DNA of 7,135 nucleotides from an uncultured Mollicutes bacterium (lineage in GTDB: Bacteria; Bacillota_I; Bacilli_A; RFN20; CAG-449). The notes below the pieces were generated by a model that had not been told where the DNA came from, ran no database searches, and saw only the letters and a list, made by a program, of their open reading frames with translations. The position numbers and the translations under genes were made by a program. Each line of letters begins with the position of its first letter. Within the stretch, counting starts at the first letter, position 1. The stretch is taken from the NCBI GenBank assembly GCA_900551385.1, contig URVS01000072.1:1-7135 (forward strand), read 5' to 3'. This document shows positions 1 to 7,078 of the stretch, one piece after another.

Positions 1-1917
1 TGATGGATTGAAAGCATCCCTTAATCCATTACCAAATAAATTAAATGAAATCATTAATAAAGACATTAATACAGAAGGGAAGACAATTAACATAGGATAT
101 GATGAAATAAATTTTTGATTATTAGCTAATGTAACACCAAAAGAAGGCGCACCAGTTAAACCAAATCCTAAATATGCAATAGATGCTTCAGAAAATATAA
201 CACTAGGTATCATTAAAACAGAAGATGTGATAATAGTTCCTACTGCATTAGGTAAAATATGTTTAAATATCAATCTAAGATCTTTAGATCCTAATGATCT
301 AGATGCCAAAATATATTCTCTACCTTTATATCTATAAAATTGAGTTCTTGTAGTAGCAGCAGTACCCATCCATCCAGTTAAACACATTGCTAAAATGAAT
401 GTTGCAAAATTACTTCCTAAATGTAAAATTAACAAAATTAATAATACAGTAAATGGTATTCCACCTAATATATCACAAAATCTTTCCATTAATAAATCAA
501 CTGCTCCACCAAAATAGCCTGAAATAGAACCCCAAATTAAACCAAATGTAAAACATATTGCAAATATTAATAAACCTACTAATAAAGATGTTCTTAATCC
601 AGAAAAAGAAACTTTTAATAAATCTCTTCCATTATCATCTGTTCCTACTAAATATATAGGCATTGAATCATGTCCTAAATATTTATAATTATAATAATCG
701 CAATTAAAAGTAATAATTTGTTCTCCATATATTGATTTTTTAGTTTGTTTATTAACTTTTTCAATAGGACATTTATCAGATAATTTAACAAATGAACTTT
801 CTCCTACATCATAATCATAGCTACACCATCCATTTGCAATATATTTATCCATATCTGTTTTTCCAATATTATCATCTGTTTTTAAGCCAAAAATATCTTC
901 ATATTGATCATAAATAAAAGTACAATATATCACTCTTGCTTTATATATATTTTTATATCCAGAACATCCCCAAAAAGATAAATTATTCTTATCTGTTATA
1001 AGTAATGTTTTATTCGCATCATTTATTGATAATGATTCTAATTCTTTCTTTAAATTTTCATTTTGACTATTAGTAGAAAAAATAGCTTTTTCAATCAAAA
1101 TTTGAGCTTTCTTTTCCTTATTAGATTTTAATACAAAAGATAATCTACCATTTTTAAATTGAGTTATATTTTCATCTTCAGTACCTTTTAATTTTTCTTT
1201 TATTAAATTAGTTAATGATAAATTATGTTCACCATAATTATTATTAAAATCAGTTAAATAAATTTCTTTTAATTCTGTATTTTGATAAGAAAATTTTAAA
1301 GCATATTCACCTAAAATCATATTACTAGATGTTATTTCTTCACCTAATAAATAATTAAAATTAATATCATAATTTATATTAAATAAATAACCACTACTAG
1401 AAAATGTTTTATATGTATCAATATTATTTTCATCTTGAGAAAAATTAACAAATCCTCCATAAGCATAATCTCTAGCACTATTAATAAAATGTTCGCCATC
1501 ACTAGTTTTACTTTTTAATTTTATTGCTCTAGAATTATTATAACCATATGGTAAATTAGTTTCCAAATTAAATGGTTTATCTTTAAATTCTACAGTTCCA
1601 TCCCAAAATCCAGTTCCAGAAGGAAATAATTTTCCAGGAAGTAACGATTGATAAGGATAAGTTCCATCAATATCTTGACTAACTACTAAAGGCACTAATA
1701 TAGCTAATACAGCTAACACTCCTATAATTATGCCACCTATAACTGAAGATTTATTTTTAGTAAATCTATGTAACGCATCACGAAAAAATGTTGTTGGTTT
1801 AGTATTTAATTTTACATCATTAATTTCTTTATCTTTTTGAACAAATGATAAATCATCATCTTTAATAATAATTTCTTTTTTATTTCCATCTGTATCAACA
1901 TATGTAAATTTATCCAT
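1..1917 (-). CDS. oppC: Oligopeptide ABC transporter permease OppC with large extracellular insertion (3' end cut by window)
   Basis: The frame stays open for 639 codons from the ATG at 1917-1915 to the left edge with no stop. It is the second membrane subunit of a peptide-type (family 5) ABC importer. Residues about 1-55 are a cytoplasmic, charged tail and about 57-79 are the first membrane helix. About 81-420 form a very large extracellular region, followed by the OppC hallmark GTDDNGRD (425-432). The BPD_transp_1 helices fill the rest. The EAA loop that docks on the ATPase is at about 533-562 (EYILASRSLG ... HILPNA). The last residues, GLRDAFNPS, match the usual OppC C-terminus, so probably only a few residues are missing. 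Ordinary OppC is about 300 residues, so the insertion more than doubles it. The start overlaps the oppB stop as TAATG, with a G-run (1928-1932) as a weak ribosome site, suggesting translational coupling. All Trp codons here are TGG. Peptide specificity is inferred from the family only. Confidence 0.93.
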   Translation of the reverse strand, partial: MDKFTYVDTDGNKKEIIIKDDDLSFVQKDKEINDVKLNTKPTTFFRDALHRFTKNKSSVIGGIIIGVLAVLAILVPLVVSQDIDGTYPYQSLLPGKLFPSGTGFWDGTVEFKDKPFNLETNLPYGYNNSRAIKLKSKTSDGEHFINSARDYAYGGFVNFSQDENNIDTYKTFSSSGYLFNINYDINFNYLLGEEITSSNMILGEYALKFSYQNTELKEIYLTDFNNNYGEHNLSLTNLIKEKLKGTEDENITQFKNGRLSFVLKSNKEKKAQILIEKAIFSTNSQNENLKKELESLSINDANKTLLITDKNNLSFWGCSGYKNIYKARVIYCTFIYDQYEDIFGLKTDDNIGKTDMDKYIANGWCSYDYDVGESSFVKLSDKCPIEKVNKQTKKSIYGEQIITFNCDYYNYKYLGHDSMPIYLVGTDDNGRDLLKVSFSGLRTSLLVGLLIFAICFTFGLIWGSISGYFGGAVDLLMERFCDILGGIPFTVLLILLILHLGSNFATFILAMCLTGWMGTAATTRTQFYRYKGREYILASRSLGSKDLRLIFKHILPNAVGTIITSSVLMIPSVIFSEASIAYLGFGLTGAPSFGVTLANNQKFISSYPMLIVFPSVLMSLLMISFNLFGNGLRDAFNPS

Positions 1918-2954
1918 TATTTTTTCGCCCCCATTCTAATTCTAGGATCTATAAATCCATAAGATATATCAAGTAATACACCTGCAAGTAATCCAATAGT
2001 TGTAAATATTGCCATATTAACAAAAACAATATTATAATCTTTAGCGGTTAATGCATCTAAGAACAAACTACCAATACCTGGTATACCATACAATCTTTCT
2101 AATATCATTGAACCACCAAGTATTCCAATAAATTCAGCAAGAATTGATGGAACAATTGGTACCATTGCATTCCTTAAAGCATGTCGAATAATTGCTTGTT
2201 TTTTTGTTAAACCTTTAGTACGAGCAAGTAATAAATAATCACTTGACATTACTTCACATAATTCTGCTCTTGTAAAACGGCAATACCCACATATAGAGCC
2301 AAATGATAATGACATAACTGGAATTATATATCCAAGTATTCTTGTTCCAAGAGGTGCATCATCAACTGGCCATTGAGTTGGTAACCATTTTAGGTTATAA
2401 CAGAATATTAATAATAAAAATGTAATTATAACAAAGCTTGGTATAGATATAAAAATCATTACTAAAGTTGAAATTATATTATCAGTCATTTTGTTCTTTT
2501 TTAATGCTGCAATTACTCCTAATAAAATTCCTAATGGAACCGAAATAATTACTGACCAAATATTTACTTTTATAGTGTATGGAAGTTTCAAAGCAATAAT
2601 ATTAGCAACTTCAACATTAGGCAATAAAGTAACTGATGTTCCCCAATCCCATCTAGTAAAAATTGCATTTAGCCAATTAAAATATTGCTCCATAACTGGT
2701 TTTTGATAAAAATAATGCGTTGTTCCAGCCGCATCACGATATTTCCATAATAATTCACCATAATTATTAGATTCTTGTGATAAATCAACTAAATATCCTA
2801 AATTAACTTCTCTCATATAATAAGTGTACTTAGTTGGATCATCACCAAATGGTCTTTCATAAGGCAACAATTTAATTAAAATAAATGTCAAAGATAAGAT
2901 AATAAACATTGTTAAAAAAGCTAATAAAATTCTTTTAATTACATATTTTGTCAT
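1917..2954 (-). CDS. oppB: Oligopeptide ABC transporter permease OppB
   Basis: 345 residues; first membrane subunit, which would pair with OppC to form the channel. Helix 1 is at about 8-30. An extracellular, aromatic-rich segment spans about 31-125 (usual OppB has a shorter one). Membrane helices follow at about 130-150, 159-185, 205-225, 265-285 and 308-333. The EAA loop (DYLLLARTKGLTKKQ ... HALRNAMVP) is at about 239-266 and would contact the ATPase. The YGIPGIG motif (289-295) and the C-terminal GFIDPRIRMG are classic OppB/DppB signatures. The start is supported by AAAGGAGA at 2961-2968, six bases upstream. The gene sits 62 bases downstream of the binding-protein gene, separated from it by a stem-loop, and overlaps oppC by one base. 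Family and subunit are secure; the substrate is not visible from sequence. Confidence 0.95.
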   Translation of the reverse strand: MTKYVIKRILLAFLTMFIILSLTFILIKLLPYERPFGDDPTKYTYYMREVNLGYLVDLSQESNNYGELLWKYRDAAGTTHYFYQKPVMEQYFNWLNAIFTRWDWGTSVTLLPNVEVANIIALKLPYTIKVNIWSVIISVPLGILLGVIAALKKNKMTDNIISTLVMIFISIPSFVIITFLLLIFCYNLKWLPTQWPVDDAPLGTRILGYIIPVMSLSFGSICGYCRFTRAELCEVMSSDYLLLARTKGLTKKQAIIRHALRNAMVPIVPSILAEFIGILGGSMILERLYGIPGIGSLFLDALTAKDYNIVFVNMAIFTTIGLLAGVLLDISYGFIDPRIRMGAKK

Positions 2955-2979
2955 TTTATCTCTCCTTTCTTTTGAATAA

Positions 2980-3011
2980 ATATGGTTATCGAAAAAAATC
3001 GATAACCATAT
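2980..3011 (-). terminator. Intercistronic stem-loop between oppA and oppB
   Basis: A perfect 13-bp inverted repeat (2980-2992 with 2999-3011) encloses a six-base loop. It begins five bases after the oppA stop and ends 11 bases before the oppB ribosome binding site. On the transcript strand the stem is followed only by UUAUUC, so the U-tract is poor. I read it as a leaky terminator or 3'-end stabilising hairpin rather than a full stop. This would allow more oppA than oppB/oppC mRNA, as is common in binding-protein operons. The structure is seen directly; its role is inferred. Confidence 0.7.
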
Positions 3012-3016
3012 GTTTT

Positions 3017-5593
3017 TTAATCTAAAGTAAATCCTACTGCGGTAGAAACAACTCCATCATAAGTAAATTTTTGAACAACTGTTTGATATGATAAATCAAC
3101 ATATAAATGTCCACTTGCTAATGCCATATTAAATAATTCACTATTTAATTTAGCTGTTTTTATTTGATTATCTTGTGCATCGTAAGTAATAAGTGTTCCT
3201 GCTTCACTTGCTTTAAATGTAACAGTTATTGTTGTTAATTTTTCATCAACATCTACACTAGATTCTTTTAAATCAACATATCCAGCACTTTCACCATCTA
3301 CAATATAATCTGTATATAAATCAATACCAGTTACACTTACTAAATCTTTACAAATTTCTGGAACATTAATTGGTAAGGTTGCAACTACATCACCACTACT
3401 ATTTTTACTAAATTTAGCTTTTGATTCATCAACAGTTAACATTGGCATCATTTTACCATCTTTAGTATAAACGCCATGATCACTAGCAGTCCATAATGCA
3501 TCAAATGACCAATATTGTCCATCATATTCTAATTCAGTACTTACTGCATTAGTATCTGTTCCCCAGTTTAAAGTAAATCCACTAGAGTTATCAGATTTTA
3601 AAACTTCAAAGAAATTTAATGGATCTAAAGGATTACCTTCAACTCCACCAAATCCGAAATCAAATTGACCAACCATCATTTTTTTATAATAAATATCAGA
3701 CCAAATTGTTCCAAACCATTGATCAAATTTAAGTACAATTTTTCCACCACAAACTGATTCATCATTGAAGCATTTTTGAATATATGAAACTAAATCATTT
3801 GCCATTGAAGTTATTTGAGATTCTGCTTGCCATCCCATTTGTAATGTAATTACTGTTGGGTTTTCTTTTGTTCCATAAGTATAATGTCCTGCAGCAACTT
3901 CTTCTTCAACAGCTTTTTTAAATAAAACTTTCGCAGCTTCTACACTAAATCCAAAAGTTTCAGGAGATCTATCTTCAAGATTAGCTTGATGTTGTTCTGT
4001 GCTATTATAAGTAATACCTTTTTCAGGATCAATTAAATATCCAGAACCAAAGAAATCTTGAGAAGGATGTTTACCTCTATTTTCAGCAAATTCTTTTCTA
4101 TTAATTGCAGCATTAACACCTTTTAAGAAATTATCATTAGACATGATTGGTTTACATTTCCATGCTTGCGATTCATTTTCAATTTGAGAAATAGTACCTT
4201 TTGTTCCAAATAATGAGTTCCATGTTGTTTGATCACAAGAATTAACATTTAATTTAACTGTTTTACCATCATTAGTAATAACTGTTCTTTTATCATTTTT
4301 ATAAGCTGCTAATTGAGTTGAAGGAATACCTGTAGCATCTAATTTACCAGCTAAGAATTCTCTAAATCCAGCTTCTTGATCAGATTGAGCAGCAGATAAA
4401 ATATTAACATGAACTCCTTCAATTCTATATAAATTTTTATTTTCTTCTTCTTTAAATTGAACCCATAATGGATTTCTTTTAAAAACAATTCTTTGATCAC
4501 TTGTCCAGTTTTCAAGCATATATGGTCCAACAGATAAAATATTATCTAATGGTGATCTTGATAAATCAGTAGTAAAATTACCATAATTTTTAATACCACC
4601 AATGTCTATTAAAAATTCTGCAGGTAAAGGTTCATATAAAGATGAATTTAAATAATACATTGCATAGAATCTATTAGTAGGTCCACCTAATGTAAATGTT
4701 AATGAATTATCGCTTGCATCAGATTTAATTCCTACTTTAGACCATGCTTCTTCATTAAATCCATTTCCAGAACTATTATAATAATTTGCTGCTCCAACAA
4801 TACTTGAAGCACCAGATTTACCTGATAATTCAGCACCTCTAGCTAAACCATTTTGTTTCGTTAATAAAACTTTAAATGCATTTACATAATCTTCAAGCTT
4901 AACTCCTTTATTAGCCCATTTACCTTTATGATGTGTTGATAAAGTGTTATAAACTAAGCCATCAGCTTCTGTTTTTACTTTAATCTTCCACGTTGTAGCA
5001 TATCCGTCTTCATCTGGATTAACTGCAATTGGGAATTCTTTAGCTAATATTGGATACCATTCATATCCATCTTTAGTAGAATTCATTTTATTACCATAAT
5101 ATGATGATGAAATGTAATTATATAAATCACTAACTTGACTACCTTTATCATTTAAATAATTAATAGTAGCAGGATCATTTGGTTCATAAGTATGATAATA
5201 TTTTCTATAAGCTGCAGTAGGTTCAGCAGAACTAGGTAATTCTTCTAAAATATTACCTTCTGTTAAAATACCAAATCCATAATTAGGAATAAAATTTTCT
5301 GTTCCTTTTTGAATACGTGTATTGTACATTGCGTATCCACCATCCTCGTAAAGAGTAATACCAGTTAAATTATTATTCATTGCATAAGATTCTAGTTTAC
5401 CAAGAATTTCTGCTCTTTCATCATAACTAGCTTTTGCATACAATTTTATCTTTTCACCACTTTGCATTACGGGTTGAGAAGATGTTGTTCCTCCTGTTGA
5501 TGAACTACCAGAAGATGACACTTCATGATGATCACACCCTGCAACAAGTGTGGCTAATAATAAAAGTGCCAATGCCATTTTTTTCTTTTTCAT
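3017..5593 (-). CDS. oppA: Extracellular lipoprotein substrate-binding protein of a peptide-type ABC importer (OppA-like)
   Basis: 858 residues. A lipoprotein signal covers residues 1-19, with lipobox LVAGC and lipidated Cys20. A Ser/Gly/Thr linker (about 25-41) tethers it to the membrane surface. The body resembles SBP_bac_5. VKLEDYVNAFKVLL (about 231-244) corresponds to the family's 'DV-y' region. LSVGPYMLENW (353-363) followed by FKRNPLW (371-377) is the 'GPY ... rNp-y' signature. DNFLKGVNAAINRKEFA (487-503) matches the 'vRqAl-aidr' segment, and GNPLDPLNFFEVLKS (653-667) matches the 'DP-nf' segment. It is much longer than typical OppA (about 540). Residues 56-115 resemble the C-terminal motif of the family, and about 735-858 look like an added beta-rich domain. 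GGGAGG at 5601-5606, seven bases upstream, fixes the ATG. As first gene upstream of oppB/oppC it should be their receptor. The ligand is unknown; peptides are inferred from the permeases. Confidence 0.9.
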   Translation of the reverse strand: MKKKKMALALLLLATLVAGCDHHEVSSSGSSSTGGTTSSQPVMQSGEKIKLYAKASYDERAEILGKLESYAMNNNLTGITLYEDGGYAMYNTRIQKGTENFIPNYGFGILTEGNILEELPSSAEPTAAYRKYYHTYEPNDPATINYLNDKGSQVSDLYNYISSSYYGNKMNSTKDGYEWYPILAKEFPIAVNPDEDGYATTWKIKVKTEADGLVYNTLSTHHKGKWANKGVKLEDYVNAFKVLLTKQNGLARGAELSGKSGASSIVGAANYYNSSGNGFNEEAWSKVGIKSDASDNSLTFTLGGPTNRFYAMYYLNSSLYEPLPAEFLIDIGGIKNYGNFTTDLSRSPLDNILSVGPYMLENWTSDQRIVFKRNPLWVQFKEEENKNLYRIEGVHVNILSAAQSDQEAGFREFLAGKLDATGIPSTQLAAYKNDKRTVITNDGKTVKLNVNSCDQTTWNSLFGTKGTISQIENESQAWKCKPIMSNDNFLKGVNAAINRKEFAENRGKHPSQDFFGSGYLIDPEKGITYNSTEQHQANLEDRSPETFGFSVEAAKVLFKKAVEEEVAAGHYTYGTKENPTVITLQMGWQAESQITSMANDLVSYIQKCFNDESVCGGKIVLKFDQWFGTIWSDIYYKKMMVGQFDFGFGGVEGNPLDPLNFFEVLKSDNSSGFTLNWGTDTNAVSTELEYDGQYWSFDALWTASDHGVYTKDGKMMPMLTVDESKAKFSKNSSGDVVATLPINVPEICKDLVSVTGIDLYTDYIVDGESAGYVDLKESSVDVDEKLTTITVTFKASEAGTLITYDAQDNQIKTAKLNSELFNMALASGHLYVDLSYQTVVQKFTYDGVVSTAVGFTLD

Positions 5594-5615
5594 TTTTGTT
5601 CCTCCCTTTTCGTAT

Positions 5616-5708
5616 TACAAAACAAAATGTCAATTTAGACATATATGCTATTTTGTAAACAACTGGTTAAATATACATATGATTATTTAAACCAAATTTT
5701 GTTTTGTA
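5616..5708 (-). repeat. 13-bp perfect inverted repeat in the oppA leader
   Basis: Arm 5616-5628 (tacaaaacaaaat) is the exact reverse complement of 5696-5708, with 67 bases between. A partial third copy (attttgta) lies at 5650-5657. The downstream arm ends nine bases before the oppA ribosome binding site. It could be a long-range leader stem affecting translation, or paired operator sites. AT bias makes chance repeats commoner, but 13 perfect pairs with interspersed G/C is notable. No function can be assigned. Confidence 0.45.
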
Positions 5709-5747
5709 TTTATTATTATTTATATTTTTATTATTTATACAAGAAGA

Positions 5748-5776
5748 ATATTACTTTTTTATTCTTTTTTTGTAAA
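5748..5776 (-). promoter_or_regulatory. Candidate sigma-A promoter for oppA-oppB-oppC
   Basis: On the minus strand TTTACA (5776-5771) is followed by a 17-base A-rich spacer and TAATAT (5753-5748). This predicts a start near 5741 and a leader of about 150 nt. It lies immediately downstream of the preceding gene's terminator hairpin, which is the expected place. The -10 matches consensus at four of six positions only, and other weak boxes occur in this AT-rich gap, so confidence is moderate. Confidence 0.4.
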
Positions 5777-5777
5777 A

Positions 5778-5834
5778 TAAAAAATTGAATATATATAAAT
5801 TTAATATAAAAATAGATAAATATTCAATTTTTTA
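5778..5834 (-). terminator. AT-rich intrinsic terminator after the DUF3899 gene
   Basis: A perfect 15-bp inverted repeat (5778-5792 with 5820-5834) has a 27-base AT loop and only one G-C pair in the stem. On the minus strand the 3' arm ends in UUUUUUA and continues UUUUA. It begins 20 bases after the stop of the upstream gene, so it fits a terminator separating that gene from the oppA unit. The symmetric A/T runs mean it could also act on the other strand, but no plus-strand gene is there. Confidence 0.6.
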
Positions 5835-5854
5835 ATAATTAATATTTTTTAAAA

Positions 5855-6250
5855 CTATATATTTTTAAATATTATTAATAAAATTATACTTATAATTATA
5901 AAAATTAATCCTATTATTAAATAAGGTGTAAATGAAAAATTTTCTTTTTTTCTTTTCATAATTTTCATTTGTTTATAATTATAAAAATCATTATTTTTAT
6001 TATTCGTTTTTGAATAAGAATTCTTTATATAAGTAAATGAATAAGCAAATGTATCAAATGCACCAAAATACGATAATAAAGATAATAAACCAATAACAAA
6101 AGTTATCGTGCCACTTATAAAAAATGCATCAACAAAGCCGATTAATGTAAAATTTTTAATAAATGAAATTAATAAACATACAATTGATGTTAAAATAAAT
6201 ATCAATAAATATTTAATAGGTGAATGAAATATAATTTTTTGTTTATTCAT
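5855..6250 (-). CDS. Small membrane protein, DUF3899 family
   Basis: 131 residues with no known biochemical function. Two membrane helices at about 13-31 and 40-62 are followed by the segment GFVDAFFISG ... LSLLSYFGAFDTFAYSF (38-72). I recognise this as the conserved core of DUF3899 proteins of Bacilli. Then comes a polar, Asn/Lys-rich cytoplasmic-type stretch (about 76-106) and a third helix (about 109-128) made almost only of Ile/Leu/Phe. Length and layout fit the family. The ATG is supported by AAAGGAG at 6258-6264 with a seven-base gap; the stop is TAG. It lies 53 bases downstream of the recJ fragment on the same strand and no separate promoter is evident, so it may be co-transcribed with it. 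An AT-rich hairpin terminates it before the oppA unit. The family call rests on remembered motif similarity. Confidence 0.75.
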   Translation of the reverse strand: MNKQKIIFHSPIKYLLIFILTSIVCLLISFIKNFTLIGFVDAFFISGTITFVIGLLSLLSYFGAFDTFAYSFTYIKNSYSKTNNKNNDFYNYKQMKIMKRKKENFSFTPYLIIGLIFIIISIILLIIFKNI

Positions 6251-6303
6251 AATTTAGCTCCTTTGCTAGATTTTAAATAAATTTTATTTAATAAACAAGT
6301 AAA

Positions 6304-7059
6304 TTATAATATTTTTTCAATTCTAAACACTACATTTTTTCCTTTTTTAAAATCATCATATGATAAAGTACCTAAACATTTATTATTAGAAGAATTAATT
6401 TTATTAGCTAAAGAAAATCCTACAAAAGTAGAATTATTAGATAAAAATCCTTTTATATGATTTTGTTCTTTACCAAAAAAAGTAATATTATTCCTATCAA
6501 TATTTAATAATAATTTTGGTTTTAAATAATCCATTCCAAAAGGCGATAATGATTTAATAAATAAATAATTTTCATAATTAAGATCTTCTTTTTCAATCAT
6601 TAAATATTTTTCTTCTTCTAAGTTAATTTCAATATCTTTAGTATATTCATTTAATTTATTAACAAATTCATTATAATTTTCTTCTTTAATAGATAATCCA
6701 CCAGCTTCTTCATGGCCTCCATAAACTAATAATAAATTATTTAAATAAGAAAAAGCATCAACTAAAGAAAAACCTTTTATTGATCGAGCCGACCCTTTTA
6801 AAACATTTTGTTCGTTAGATTTAGTAAACACAATACAGGGTTTATTTACTTCATTTAAAATTTTAGCGGCCACTAAACCAATTACTCCTTCAGATGTATT
6901 ATCTAATCTTTCAACAATAATTTTTTTATCTTTATAAGAATTCAAATCTAATTTATTAACAGTATTTAATAAAATATTTTTTCTTAAATTATTCCCTTTT
7001 TGTCCCAATTTTATACTTTGCATAAGACTTTGAAAAATAAATGTTGCAAATTTATGCAA
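6304..7059 (-). pseudogene. recJ: 5'-truncated RecJ single-strand exonuclease (DHHA1 + OB-fold part only)
   Basis: 251 codons covering only the C-terminal half of RecJ, the 5'-3' single-strand DNA exonuclease of recombination and mismatch repair. Visible parts: NNLRK (23-27) from the linker helix; GVIGLVAAKI (58-67); the DHHA1 signature GSARSI (89-94) with YGGHEEAGGLSI (113-124); the LSPFGMDYLKP turn (171-181); and an OB-fold including HIKGFLS (201-207) and the normal C-terminus VVFRIEKIL. The DHH phosphoesterase domain with its metal-binding Asp/His residues, usually 300 or more residues, is absent. The frame closes upstream at TAA 7074-7072. The only start before the homology is TTG (7059) or ATG (7023), neither with a ribosome site. 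Alone it could not be a nuclease. Most likely it is a remnant left by rearrangement or insertion. A frameshifted or split gene, or a standalone DNA-binding fragment, are alternatives. Homology is sure; pseudogene status is inferred. Confidence 0.75.
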
Positions 7060-7072
7060 TTTAGGATATAAT
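7044..7072 (+). promoter_or_regulatory. Near-consensus sigma-A promoter facing out of the window
   Basis: TTGCAA (7044-7049), a spacer of exactly 17 bases, then a perfect TATAAT (7067-7072). The predicted start is about 7079. It is the strongest promoter in the window and reads rightward, away from every annotated gene. It overlaps the broken 5' end of the recJ fragment. A nine-base direct repeat, tatgcaatt, flanks the -10 box (7053-7061 and 7078-7086) and could be an operator. Confidence 0.7.
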
Positions 7073-7078
7073 TAAAGT

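Noticed and set aside
2491..2706. Plus-strand open frame of 71 codons
   Set aside because: It lies wholly antisense to oppB, has no ribosome binding site or recognisable motif, and its composition follows from the opposite strand.
5628..5633. Perfect TTGACA on the minus strand near oppA
   Set aside because: No -10 box at 15-19 bases; the required position overlaps the oppA ribosome binding site.
5434..5658. Plus-strand open frame of 74 codons
   Set aside because: Antisense to the oppA signal-peptide region and its leader; no ribosome site and no family resemblance.
6273..6291. AT-only palindrome between the recJ fragment and the DUF3899 gene, possible terminator
   Set aside because: Nine A/T pairs around a single central base and no G-C pairs; it would be a weak hairpin and the next gene probably needs read-through.
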